NCBI GenBank assembly: GCA_002423435.1
Contig: DIWE01000037.1
Coordinates: 38,677 to 102,676 of the forward strand
Direction of reading: 5' to 3'
Length of the DNA stretch: 64,000 nt
DNA from: Clostridiales bacterium UBA6114
Lineage (GTDB): Bacteria > Bacillota > Clostridia > Oscillospirales > Butyricicoccaceae
Positions 33,871 through 41,629 of the stretch are shown here, one piece after another. Under the pieces are notes generated by a model, which saw only the letters and a list, made by a program, of their open reading frames with translations, was not told the origin of the DNA and did not search any database. The translations under genes and the position numbers were made by a program. The number at the start of each line of letters is the position of its first letter. Positions within the stretch are counted from its first letter, which is position 1.

Positions 33871-35595
33871 TTATTTCAGTATATCATCGAGCACGTCATA
33901 ATGGAGGTCCCTGCCGCCGTCGGGATTGTCGTAGTCGGGTATCAGCCCGAGCCGCCAGACGGATATGCTACCGACGCCGAACATGCGCGCAAGTGATATC
34001 TTATCGCTGATGCTGCGCGAGTCCTCGTACCAGACAGTATTCTGAGTGTCGTCGCCGTCGTCATAGTAGGTAATGTAGGGATTCCTGTAACGGTCGGAAT
34101 AATTCATTGCCGTCGCCGGGTCTGAAAGCCTTTTGCAGATATCGTCGGGCGTCGGGTGCATCGCGTTTTGGTTGACGACAACATCGTTTTGAATCGACCA
34201 GCCGGCGCTGTCGATGCTCAACGCAAGGGCAAGCTTACTCTTGTCCCTGATGCCCGAGACGGGATCGGTGGCCGTTTTCAGCGCGTAATACACCTCGGGG
34301 AAGGGGGTGACCGGGGTCGCCGTGAAGCCGGCGCTCATCAGATCGGCGGGCATCGTGTTTGCGGCATAGTCGTGGGCCATCAGGATCACCCTGTCCGCAA
34401 GGTCACCGATTGCGCGGTAGTCATAAGCGTCATAGGAGGCGCCGCCGCCCGATTTTATACGGGGCGGCACCGTGACGGTCAGTGTTTTTCCGCAGCTTAA
34501 AAGCTGCGGCCTAAGCTCCTGTAAGAACAGGCTGAAGGCGTTTTTGAGCTCATCGCCCTTCATCCCTTCAAAGTCGATGGTCACACCGTCGTAAATACTG
34601 CCGCCGGTTTCCGGGAAAACGTGCGTAAGCTCCGATACGATCAGCGACTGCGCCTGCTTGCGCCGTTCGGCGTTGAGCAGGATCTCACTGCATGGATTCG
34701 ATTTCATGCCGTCGGGCATTGTAACCGGCGTCTGTGCGCTCATATAGACATTCAGGCTCGTCGCGACGCCGCTTCCCTCGGCGATGCCGACCGGCGTTTC
34801 AAAGCCGTCCGGAATCCGAAACTCGTTGCCGTTCGACTGCGTGGTGTTTAAGGTTACACCGCTGGCGGCGTCGTACTCCATGCGGCTCCAGCCGAAGGCT
34901 ACGCTGTCAAACGACGGGATCAGATCCCTCTGTGCGTAAGAAGAGATTGCGTAAAACGCGTTTGACCAGCTTGTGTCCGATGTATGACGTGCATAAAGCC
35001 GCATCATCATCGTGGCCGCCTCCTCGCGTTTCGCGAAACCCTTGGGGTCGAAAAGAGTGGGCGTTCTGCCCGTGATGATCCCGAAGTCGGACGCGATTGT
35101 GATATACCCCCTGTCCTCGGTCACATCCGTAAAGGGGATGCCGTAATCCTCGACGTCGCCCGCGAGCGTATCATATCCCAGGGCGCGGACGAGCATGACG
35201 GCCATTTCCCCGCGCGTAATGTCGTCCTCCGGCCGGAAATATCCGTCCCCCCGTACGATCGCCCCGTTTTCAAGAACGGTTTCGATATCTGAGTAATACC
35301 ATTTTGCCCGGTCGGAATTGTCCGTAAAAGCGGGTACCTCTGGCGTCACCTTCTGCCATTTGAAAAGACGGCAGAGCATGGCCGCAAATTCGCCGCGCTT
35401 TATGTTTCTCCCGAGGCCGAACCGATTGTCTCCGACCCCCTGCATAATACCGAGCGAGGTTGTCTCCTCGATAAAGCTCTGCGCCCAGTATCCGTCCGGC
35501 ACGTCCGTGTAAACAAGATCCGCCGCCACGACACCCGCGGGCATCATGACAAACACGAGGGTCAGAAGGACCAGGATCGCTGTGATTCTTTTCAT
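33871..35595 (-). CDS. Exported SLH-domain protein with GH18-like domain, 574 aa
   Basis: A signal peptide (MKRITAILVLLTLVFVMMPAGVVA, cleaved near AADL) is followed by three S-layer-homology repeats (about residues 28-85, 90-150, 155-205; YTDVPDGYWAQ, GYFRPEDDITRGEMAVMLVRALG, PFTDVTED), which anchor proteins to secondary wall polymers. The C-terminal region has the GH18-type motif YDGVTIDFEGM (DxxxDxE-like, candidate catalytic Glu), then LTVTVPPRI and VILMAHDYA, matching spore-cortex/YaaH-like GH18 hydrolases. Likely a surface glycosidase acting on peptidoglycan or chitin-like polymers. Confidence 0.87.
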   Translation of the reverse strand: MKRITAILVLLTLVFVMMPAGVVAADLVYTDVPDGYWAQSFIEETTSLGIMQGVGDNRFGLGRNIKRGEFAAMLCRLFKWQKVTPEVPAFTDNSDRAKWYYSDIETVLENGAIVRGDGYFRPEDDITRGEMAVMLVRALGYDTLAGDVEDYGIPFTDVTEDRGYITIASDFGIITGRTPTLFDPKGFAKREEAATMMMRLYARHTSDTSWSNAFYAISSYAQRDLIPSFDSVAFGWSRMEYDAASGVTLNTTQSNGNEFRIPDGFETPVGIAEGSGVATSLNVYMSAQTPVTMPDGMKSNPCSEILLNAERRKQAQSLIVSELTHVFPETGGSIYDGVTIDFEGMKGDELKNAFSLFLQELRPQLLSCGKTLTVTVPPRIKSGGGASYDAYDYRAIGDLADRVILMAHDYAANTMPADLMSAGFTATPVTPFPEVYYALKTATDPVSGIRDKSKLALALSIDSAGWSIQNDVVVNQNAMHPTPDDICKRLSDPATAMNYSDRYRNPYITYYDDGDDTQNTVWYEDSRSISDKISLARMFGVGSISVWRLGLIPDYDNPDGGRDLHYDVLDDILK

Positions 35596-35784
35596 CTGAG
35601 TCGTTGTTCCCTTTCATTGATTCGAATTAATAATGATATTAACGTAATTCTATACCACTTTGTTCCGTTTTTGAAGCATTAAAAGGGATCTCCACTATTT
35701 TTTTCTTTTTGCGAAAAGCTGCAAAAATCCCTGAAAAACAGATGAAATGAAGAGGAAAGACGGGAATAGAGGCGATTGGCGGCT

Positions 35785-35812
35785 TTGAATTCCCTGCAAA
35801 TTATGGTACAAT
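35785..35812 (+). promoter_or_regulatory. Promoter of the lipoprotein gene
   Basis: TTGAAT (35785-35790), 16-bp spacer, TACAAT (35807-35812), about 97 bp upstream of the start. The remainder of 35596-35784 is AT-rich DNA between divergent genes with no other feature seen. Confidence 0.7.
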
Positions 35813-35908
35813 AACCGAAAAGTGGCTCTTATATAAAGACTCCGCGCCCTTTTTTTCGTCCACTTCTGAAAAAATTACTTTCTGCAAATACATATGAGGT
35901 GCTGACCC

Positions 35909-36508
35909 ATGAAAAAAACGATGGCGGCTTTGATGGCCGCGATCCTGATATTTACCCTGTCCGGCTGCGAAAAGCCGATGACGCCCGGGCAAACGGTATC
36001 AAAAATGCTCGACGCGGTCAAGGCGCTCGACCGGGAGACAGCTGCGTTCTATATCGACTACGACCGGCTGATGGACTATTCCGAGGGCGACAACTTAAGC
36101 GATACCGATGAAACAACAAGGCTGCTCGTCGCGAATTTAAGTTATAAAATCCTCAGCGAGGAACAAAACGAAAATACGGCAACCGTTAAGGCGGAAATTA
36201 CCAATTTAGACTTAAAGCCGGTTTTCTCCGAGTATGTCAAAGAGGCCGTGCAGCTGATCTTTGACAACGCGCTTTCATCGCAGGGCGGGGACGGCAGCGA
36301 AGAGGACCTCCGGGAAAAGATGCAGACGGTATTTATCGAGCTTTTGAAAAAACAGAGCGAGACGACGACCGCGGCGGTCGATTTAAGTCTTGTAAGGGAG
36401 AATAACGTCTGGAAGGTCCGGATGGACGACGCGCTTCAGGATGCCGTTTTCGGAGGCCTTTCGGAGACAATCCGAACCCTGGTCGAGGAAAACGCGAATC
36501 CGGATTAG
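35909..36508 (+). CDS. Lipoprotein of unknown function (DUF5105/DUF4878-like fold?), 199 aa
   Basis: Type II signal peptide MKKTMAALMAAILIFTLSGC with lipobox LSGC (Cys 20). The mature part is acidic and alternates helix and strand. The segment TPGQTVSKMLDAVKALDRETAAFYI and the later ATVKAEITNLDLKPVFSEYV plus NNVWKVRMDD resemble NTF2-like lipoproteins, which often have unknown roles on Gram-positive surfaces. AGGTG precedes the ATG. No terminator found close to its end. Confidence 0.8.
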   Translation: MKKTMAALMAAILIFTLSGCEKPMTPGQTVSKMLDAVKALDRETAAFYIDYDRLMDYSEGDNLSDTDETTRLLVANLSYKILSEEQNENTATVKAEITNLDLKPVFSEYVKEAVQLIFDNALSSQGGDGSEEDLREKMQTVFIELLKKQSETTTAAVDLSLVRENNVWKVRMDDALQDAVFGGLSETIRTLVEENANPD

Positions 36509-36904
36509 AAAAGCGGCTCCGGCACGCAGCCTGACGCAGGCGGAGCCCAGAATGCGGAGCCTGAGACATCCGAAAGCAAATAGGCTGCCCAAAACAATAA
36601 AAAAGGCCGCGAGGACTGTGTTGCGATTATATCGTTTCCCCTATCCAGACAATAGAAAACCGGGCATGAGCGGCCCGGAAATGAAATCTGTGTTAACCGA
36701 ACATCGTTGAGCAGGGCCCGTATGACCTCGGTTTTATCGCGCCCTAATCCTAAAATTTGCCTTGATTTTTAATGCTTTTCCCCGCACTTTCCTAAAAAAC
36801 AAGGGGGCTGTTTCATACGCTGCTGTTTCAGCGTTTTGATACACCCCCCTTGACTTTTCTTCAGGACTGTTTCAGCGCGGGCGGCCCCATCCTAAAAAAA
36901 CACG
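36509..36904. other. Intergenic region with no gene; hairpin terminator and a shared 27-bp motif
   Basis: 36509-36806 shows no plausible gene. 36807-36855 forms a hairpin (GGGGG.TGT.TCA arms closing with ACACCCCCC) with a T-rich flank on the minus side, the likely terminator of the TRAP operon. 36852-36878 (GACTTTTCTTCAGGACTG, then TTTCAGCGC) matches 43633-43659 in 24 of 27 positions; both copies lie next to terminator hairpins of minus-strand transporter genes. Confidence 0.6.
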
Positions 36905-38899
36905 CTATTCGGTTTTTGCAGCTTCGAGACCTTTCAGCAGACGGTACCCCTCGCGAAGACGGATATGTCCGGTTTTTTTTCGAAGCTCGAAGACACCGAG
37001 CCCGACCAGAACGAGAAAACCGATAAGAGATACGATCAAATCGCTATAGAACAGCATCAGGGCCGCCGCGGCGGCAATCAAACGGGCGGCAGCGTTCAGG
37101 CAATTGAAATACCAGCCCTGGACCGCCATCGAAAGGGCCAGGATGCCGATTACGGCGGTGATTACGGCAAACAGATCCAATTTTCCCTGGAGGAGCAGAC
37201 TCGGATTAAAAACGTAATAAAACGGAATGATGTAAGCGGCAATCCCAAGCCGGAAAGCCTGCCAGCCTGTTTGGTTGACATTCGCCTCGGCAATTTCAGC
37301 GCCTGCGTAAGCTGCCATGGCAACCGGCGGCGTAATGACCGAAAGAATGGCGAAGTTGAAAATGAACATATGCGCCACCATGGGATCAATGCCGAGTTGA
37401 ATCAGCGTGGGACCGGCAAATAATGCCGTAAGCAGATAGGCCGCCGGCGTGGGAAGCCCCATGCCGAGGACGATACAGGCAATGGCGATAAAAATGAGCA
37501 TTAACAACAGGTTTCCGCCCGATATGGAAATCAGTACCTTGGTGAATTTAACCGCCAGCCCCGTGACCTGCACGCAGGACACGACGAGGCTTGCGGCGGC
37601 GAGCGCGACCGCCATGGATACGACGCGCTGAGCGGCGGTCTGAAGCGCCGCCAATACTTTTTTGGGCGTCATAATGGTTTCCCGGCTGAAGAAGCTTACG
37701 GCGACGGCTACGACTGTCGCAATTAAAGCTGCGTAAAAAGCCGTGTACTGGCGAATCAGCATATATACGAGCGCTATAATGGGCAAAACCAGAAACCATT
37801 TTCTTTTAACCAGCTTTTTAATATCTTCTTTCTTAAAGGTTTCCGCAGGCTCGCCCATTTTGACGGACTCCAGATGTACCATGGAATAGATCGCAACGCC
37901 ATATAAAAGTGCCGGGACAATTGCAGCGACGCAGACTTCCCCATAGGATTTACCCAGTGTATCGGCAATGATAAACGCGGCGGAGCTCATAACGGGAGGC
38001 ATGATCTGGCTGATCGTGGAGGATACCGATTCGACGGCTCCCGCAATTTTCGGCTTGAATCCATAGCGTTTCATCATGGGGATTGTAAACTGTCCCGTGC
38101 AGTACACGTTGGCAATGGCGCTGCCCATTGTGGTACCCATGACTGTGGATGCGATCACGGCGCTTTTTGCCGGACCGCCTTTTAAACCGCTTGCGGCGGA
38201 AATGCCGATGCGAAGCAGGAATTCGCCGGTGCCGTTTTGCTCCAGGAAGCTTCCGAATACGATAAAAGCAATCACATAAGTGGCCGACACGCCGATGGTA
38301 CTGCCGAACAGGCCGTTGGTCCCCAGATAAATGAATTCGATGAATCTCCGAAAAGCGATGCCTGCGTGACCCAGATCGCCCGGAATGTATTTTCCCAAGA
38401 GGGCATAAAGGATGCCGATAACCGCAACAACGGTCAACGGCAGCCCAACGGCCCTTCTGGTAAGCTCACAGATCAAGATAATGACAATAAGGCCAAATAT
38501 CATCTGAACCGTGGTTACCGGGTCTACATATGCCAGGCGGCGGCTGAGAGTCGTGGCATTATATGCAATATATACCATTGTGACAATCGAAAGCGCAATA
38601 AACAGCCAGTCGTAAACAGGAATCCTGTTTGATTTGCTCCTGCTTCCGGCTTTATACAGCATAAATCCAAGGCAAAATGCAAAAGCGATATGGACGGAAC
38701 GCATCTGCAGGGGATCAAGCAGCCAAACGGTCAGGGCCAAAATGGAAAATACGGAAAAAGCCACGCCGAGCACCCGGTACACCCTCAACATGCTCCCGGT
38801 TAAAGTACGTTTCCGGCTGGTGCTTTCATCCTTTTCGGCGGCCTCCGTAATAACATTTTCGCTTGACACTTTGGCTTTACACAAATCTTCTTTACTCAA
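36905..38899 (-). CDS. TRAP transporter fused permease (4TM+12TM, DctQM-type, TAXI system), 664 aa
   Basis: Fusion of the small and large TRAP permease subunits. About 16-18 hydrophobic segments; GLPLTVVAVIGILYALLGKYIPG, FIVFGSFLEQNGTGEFLL, GGPAKSAVIASTVMGTTMGSAIANV and IMPPVMSSAAFIIADTLG are typical of the DctM-like part of TAXI-TRAP systems. The start is chosen at TTG 38899 because AGGAGG lies 7 nt upstream (TTG 38902 is also possible); the upstream frame has none. It works with the TAXI binding protein at 40187 to import an organic acid using an ion gradient. Confidence 0.93.
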   Translation of the reverse strand: MSKEDLCKAKVSSENVITEAAEKDESTSRKRTLTGSMLRVYRVLGVAFSVFSILALTVWLLDPLQMRSVHIAFAFCLGFMLYKAGSRSKSNRIPVYDWLFIALSIVTMVYIAYNATTLSRRLAYVDPVTTVQMIFGLIVIILICELTRRAVGLPLTVVAVIGILYALLGKYIPGDLGHAGIAFRRFIEFIYLGTNGLFGSTIGVSATYVIAFIVFGSFLEQNGTGEFLLRIGISAASGLKGGPAKSAVIASTVMGTTMGSAIANVYCTGQFTIPMMKRYGFKPKIAGAVESVSSTISQIMPPVMSSAAFIIADTLGKSYGEVCVAAIVPALLYGVAIYSMVHLESVKMGEPAETFKKEDIKKLVKRKWFLVLPIIALVYMLIRQYTAFYAALIATVVAVAVSFFSRETIMTPKKVLAALQTAAQRVVSMAVALAAASLVVSCVQVTGLAVKFTKVLISISGGNLLLMLIFIAIACIVLGMGLPTPAAYLLTALFAGPTLIQLGIDPMVAHMFIFNFAILSVITPPVAMAAYAGAEIAEANVNQTGWQAFRLGIAAYIIPFYYVFNPSLLLQGKLDLFAVITAVIGILALSMAVQGWYFNCLNAAARLIAAAAALMLFYSDLIVSLIGFLVLVGLGVFELRKKTGHIRLREGYRLLKGLEAAKTE

Positions 38900-38967
38900 C
38901 AATTTTCCTCCTCCTTCGTACGGCAACCAGGCCCAAACAAAAATTTTCAAAACAGAAATGATTACCG

Positions 38968-39008
38968 GGTTTTGCGGCGGGAGACTCGTCCTCTCCCGCC
39001 GCAAAACC
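38968..39008 (-). other. Perfect 17-bp intra-operon hairpin
   Basis: GGTTTTGCGGCGGGAGA pairs perfectly with TCTCCCGCCGCAAAACC around a 7-nt loop, between the racemase-family gene (stop 39019) and the permease (start 38899). No T-run follows on the minus strand, so it is more likely an mRNA-stabilising or processing stem than a terminator; partial termination cannot be excluded. Confidence 0.8.
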
Positions 39009-39018
39009 GTCGCTTCGA

Positions 39019-40149
39019 TTACTGAACCTTGTACCTGAGATAGACTTCCGGATCATATCCGAGGCCCAGCCCGGGTACGTCCACCGGGCGGATACATCCG
39101 TCGATCACTTTCATGCCGTCTGTGATTTCAACAAAGAACTGAGAAAGGAATTCCTGCAGCGGATGCTCCGGCAGAAAGAATTCCGTCATCGGACAGTTAT
39201 AGGCGCAGGAACAAAGTGTCGCGTGGATTTCCTGTATTCCGTGGGGGATGACGGGCAGATTCCAGCACTGTGCGAGCGCGGTTACTTTCATCCATTCGGT
39301 AATCCCGCCGGTTCTTGTCACGTCGTTGTTTAAGACCCGTACGCCGCATCGCTTGATTAAATCAAGAAAACCGTATTTGGTATTTTCCGTTTCTCCCGCG
39401 GCAAGGGGAATATTGGTCCTTCTGGAAAGCTCCATATGTCCGTCAAAGTCGTCGGGCGGAAGAGGCTCCTCGATAAAACCAATATCAAGGTCCCGAACTC
39501 CTTCGCAGAACTGCGTGGCCTGAACCACGTTCCAGTTCTGATTGGCGTCTACCATAAGCTGGATCCTGTTTCCGATTGCTTCTCTGATTTTCCGCACCCG
39601 GTCGATATCCTCCCGGACCGTTTTGCCTCCGACCTTCATCTTGACTGCCGGATAACCCCTTTCCACGTAGGAATCAATCTCCTCGACGATCTCATGGATA
39701 TCGTTTCCGCCTCTGTAAAAGCCACCGCTCGCGTATACTCTCACTTTTGGATTATAGTAGCCGAGCAGTTTGTATACGGGAAGCCCCGCATGTTTTCCGG
39801 CCAGGTCCCATAAAGCGATGTCGACCGCGCTTAAAGATTTAATCATGGCGCCTTTGCGGCCGAAACGGGTTGTATTTCTGAACAGTTTTTCCCATAAATA
39901 TTCGCGGGCCAGCGGGTCTTCCCCGATAATCATGGGCCCGAGCGTTTTATCAATGCAGTATTTGAGAAGCGGTCCCTCGCTTCCGTTTCCCGCACCCAGG
40001 CCGGTGATAAATCCGATACCGGTAATACCTTCATCAGTAAAAATTTCTACCAGGATAATGTCTCGGACAGCACATTTCAGAATGGAATCACTGACCGGCT
40101 TATCAAAAGGTTTGGCAAGATGAGTTGCCTTTACCTCGATAATTTTCAT
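39019..40149 (-). CDS. Mandelate racemase/muconate-lactonizing enzyme superfamily protein (acid-sugar dehydratase type), 376 aa
   Basis: Enolase-superfamily enzyme that abstracts the alpha-proton of a carboxylate. The KxK motif is in YPAVKMKVGG (about residue 166); metal ligands are in VDANQNW, FIEEPLPPDD and AAGETEN; the distal His is in VIPHGIQE. These place it in the mandelate racemase subgroup, whose members are mostly acid-sugar dehydratases or racemases. The specific substrate is unknown. It sits between the TAXI binding protein and the permease, so it likely acts on the imported acid. Confidence 0.9.
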   Translation of the reverse strand: MKIIEVKATHLAKPFDKPVSDSILKCAVRDIILVEIFTDEGITGIGFITGLGAGNGSEGPLLKYCIDKTLGPMIIGEDPLAREYLWEKLFRNTTRFGRKGAMIKSLSAVDIALWDLAGKHAGLPVYKLLGYYNPKVRVYASGGFYRGGNDIHEIVEEIDSYVERGYPAVKMKVGGKTVREDIDRVRKIREAIGNRIQLMVDANQNWNVVQATQFCEGVRDLDIGFIEEPLPPDDFDGHMELSRRTNIPLAAGETENTKYGFLDLIKRCGVRVLNNDVTRTGGITEWMKVTALAQCWNLPVIPHGIQEIHATLCSCAYNCPMTEFFLPEHPLQEFLSQFFVEITDGMKVIDGCIRPVDVPGLGLGYDPEVYLRYKVQ

Positions 40150-40186
40150 GAATTTGCTTCTCCTCTCAGTCTCAATTCCGCATGCG

Positions 40187-41275
40187 TTATTTTATATATC
40201 CGAGTTCCTTATATGCTCTGGCCGCGCCCGGATTCAACTCGATCGGGATATCCGTCCACGCTTCCGAGGGCTCGAATTCTTTGAAATCGTTATGCGACAT
40301 CACCAGTTTGTCTTTGCTGGTAAGCAGTACCTTGGTGATCTCGTAAACGAGATCCTCGGGGACCGAGGAATTAACAAATATGACCGGATTGTCATAGGCA
40401 AACAGCACATCGGAATCCTGTCCCGGATATGTACCCGCCGGCACAACCTTGTACAGATAGCCATAGGTGTCTTTCATATAATCCGCTGCGTCCTGATCCA
40501 GGGAGAGAAACACGGTATCCCTGGAGGAGCAGAGCTCGACGGTATCCGCAAGCCCGATGTTTTCGCAGAAGCCGATCGCGTCGCACTGCCCGTTTACATA
40601 CCGGTCGGCGGCGTCGTCATAATCGGCAAAAGTAACCTGACCGCCCCAGGATTTGATATCATCGTAAGTGCACCCGTATGCTTCCAGGGTTCTGGTCGTA
40701 TAGAATTCGTCGCCGGAGCCGCTCTGCCCGGCATTAAGGCGTATGGGGACTTTTTTCTCAACCAGGTCGCCGACGGTTTTCAGGCCGTATTTATCGGCAA
40801 TCGCCTTGGTTACGGCAAAGTGCCCTGCCGCAGCAAAATCCAGCCTCGCTATGGCAGACAATTTTGCACCGTGGTCGGGAATGGATTTGTCATAAGGCGA
40901 ATGTCCCTTCAAAACGGAATTCAGGGTATTGAGGAAGGTCAAGCCGATATTGGTATCCCCATTTGATACGGCGATCGGATTGGCATAGCCGCCGCCTGCG
41001 ACAACGGTATATTGAAGATGGGGCACCTGTTCCTTGACCAACTCCAGAATCGTCGTACCTATTTGGCTCCAGAAGCCCGTTGGGCTGCCGCCCGACCAGA
41101 ACATGGGAACAACCGTGATGTTGCTTTCGGTATCGGGAGCGGAAGTGGAAGCAGCTGCGGGCGGAGTGTTGGAAGATGCCGGCGTCGACGCGGGGGATGG
41201 GTTCGTTGTTTGTGAGCAGGCCGCCACAGCAATCAGCATGACAAGGGAAATGATAATAGCAACCGTTTTTTTCAT
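40187..41275 (-). CDS. TAXI-family TRAP transporter solute-binding lipoprotein, 362 aa
   Basis: Lipoprotein signal MKKTVAIIISLVMLIAVAAC (lipobox VAAC), then a Ser/Pro/Ala-rich linker (residues 22-50), then the TAXI domain: GSPTGFWSQIGTTILELVK, YTVVAGGGYANPIAVSNGDTNIGLT, GYLYKVVPAGTYPGQD and VYEITKVLL. It captures substrate outside the membrane for the fused permease. AAGGAG precedes the ATG. First gene of the operon driven by the sigma-54 promoter at 41436-41450. Confidence 0.93.
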   Translation of the reverse strand: MKKTVAIIISLVMLIAVAACSQTTNPSPASTPASSNTPPAAASTSAPDTESNITVVPMFWSGGSPTGFWSQIGTTILELVKEQVPHLQYTVVAGGGYANPIAVSNGDTNIGLTFLNTLNSVLKGHSPYDKSIPDHGAKLSAIARLDFAAAGHFAVTKAIADKYGLKTVGDLVEKKVPIRLNAGQSGSGDEFYTTRTLEAYGCTYDDIKSWGGQVTFADYDDAADRYVNGQCDAIGFCENIGLADTVELCSSRDTVFLSLDQDAADYMKDTYGYLYKVVPAGTYPGQDSDVLFAYDNPVIFVNSSVPEDLVYEITKVLLTSKDKLVMSHNDFKEFEPSEAWTDIPIELNPGAARAYKELGYIK

Positions 41276-41435
41276 TATGACTTCTCTCCTTTCTTCTTAA
41301 CAGCAAATATGGATCGTCCTGTCCTGCCGGCATATTCCACAGTATTTTCCCCGTTTTCTTTCCGCATAAGGGAAAACGCAAAGCCCTCCTCTCCGATAGA
41401 ATTTAACCGGCATTTCGTTTCCACTATGATATAAA

Positions 41436-41450
41436 GCAAGTTATGTGCCA
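41436..41450 (-). promoter_or_regulatory. Sigma-54 (-24/-12) promoter of the TAXI-TRAP operon
   Basis: On the minus strand the sequence is TGGCACATAACTTGC, i.e. TGGCAC-N5-TTGC, an essentially consensus -24/-12 promoter. Transcription would start near 41424, about 150 nt before the TAXI gene. The regulator encoded upstream contains the sigma-54 contact motif GAFTGA. Confidence 0.92.
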
Positions 41451-41461
41451 GCTCAGGTAAA

Positions 41462-41490
41462 ATAAAAAAAACAGAATAATTCTGCTGTTT
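41462..41490 (-). terminator. Terminator between the PrpR-type gene and the TRAP promoter
   Basis: On the minus strand, AACAG...CTGTT form a short stem followed by TTTTTTTATTTT, immediately upstream of the -24 element. It would keep regulator transcription from reading into the operon. Confidence 0.7.
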
Positions 41491-41544
41491 TCGGCATTGT
41501 TTTAGCCGCTTTCATTGAAAAGAGGCAGAAAAGCACACCCGTGT

Positions 41545-41583
41545 ATTTCAATTCTGAAATTAATCTTATTTCAAATCTGAAAT
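41545..41583. promoter_or_regulatory. Tandem palindromic upstream activator sites
   Basis: ATTTCA-N4-TGAAAT occurs twice (41545-41560 and 41568-41583), centres 23 bp apart, 95-150 bp upstream of the -24 element. They are embedded in a larger inverted repeat (GCACACC at 41533, GGTGTGC near 41589). The position and spacing fit enhancer sites for a sigma-54 activator dimer pair. Confidence 0.8.
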
Positions 41584-41629
41584 ATACAGGTGTGCCAATT
41601 CGCTTTTGAGCGGTTGGAATCCGCCGGCG

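Noticed and set aside
36441..36710. Plus-strand frame overlapping the end of the lipoprotein gene
   Set aside because: Overlaps a supported gene in another frame, arginine-rich shadow composition.
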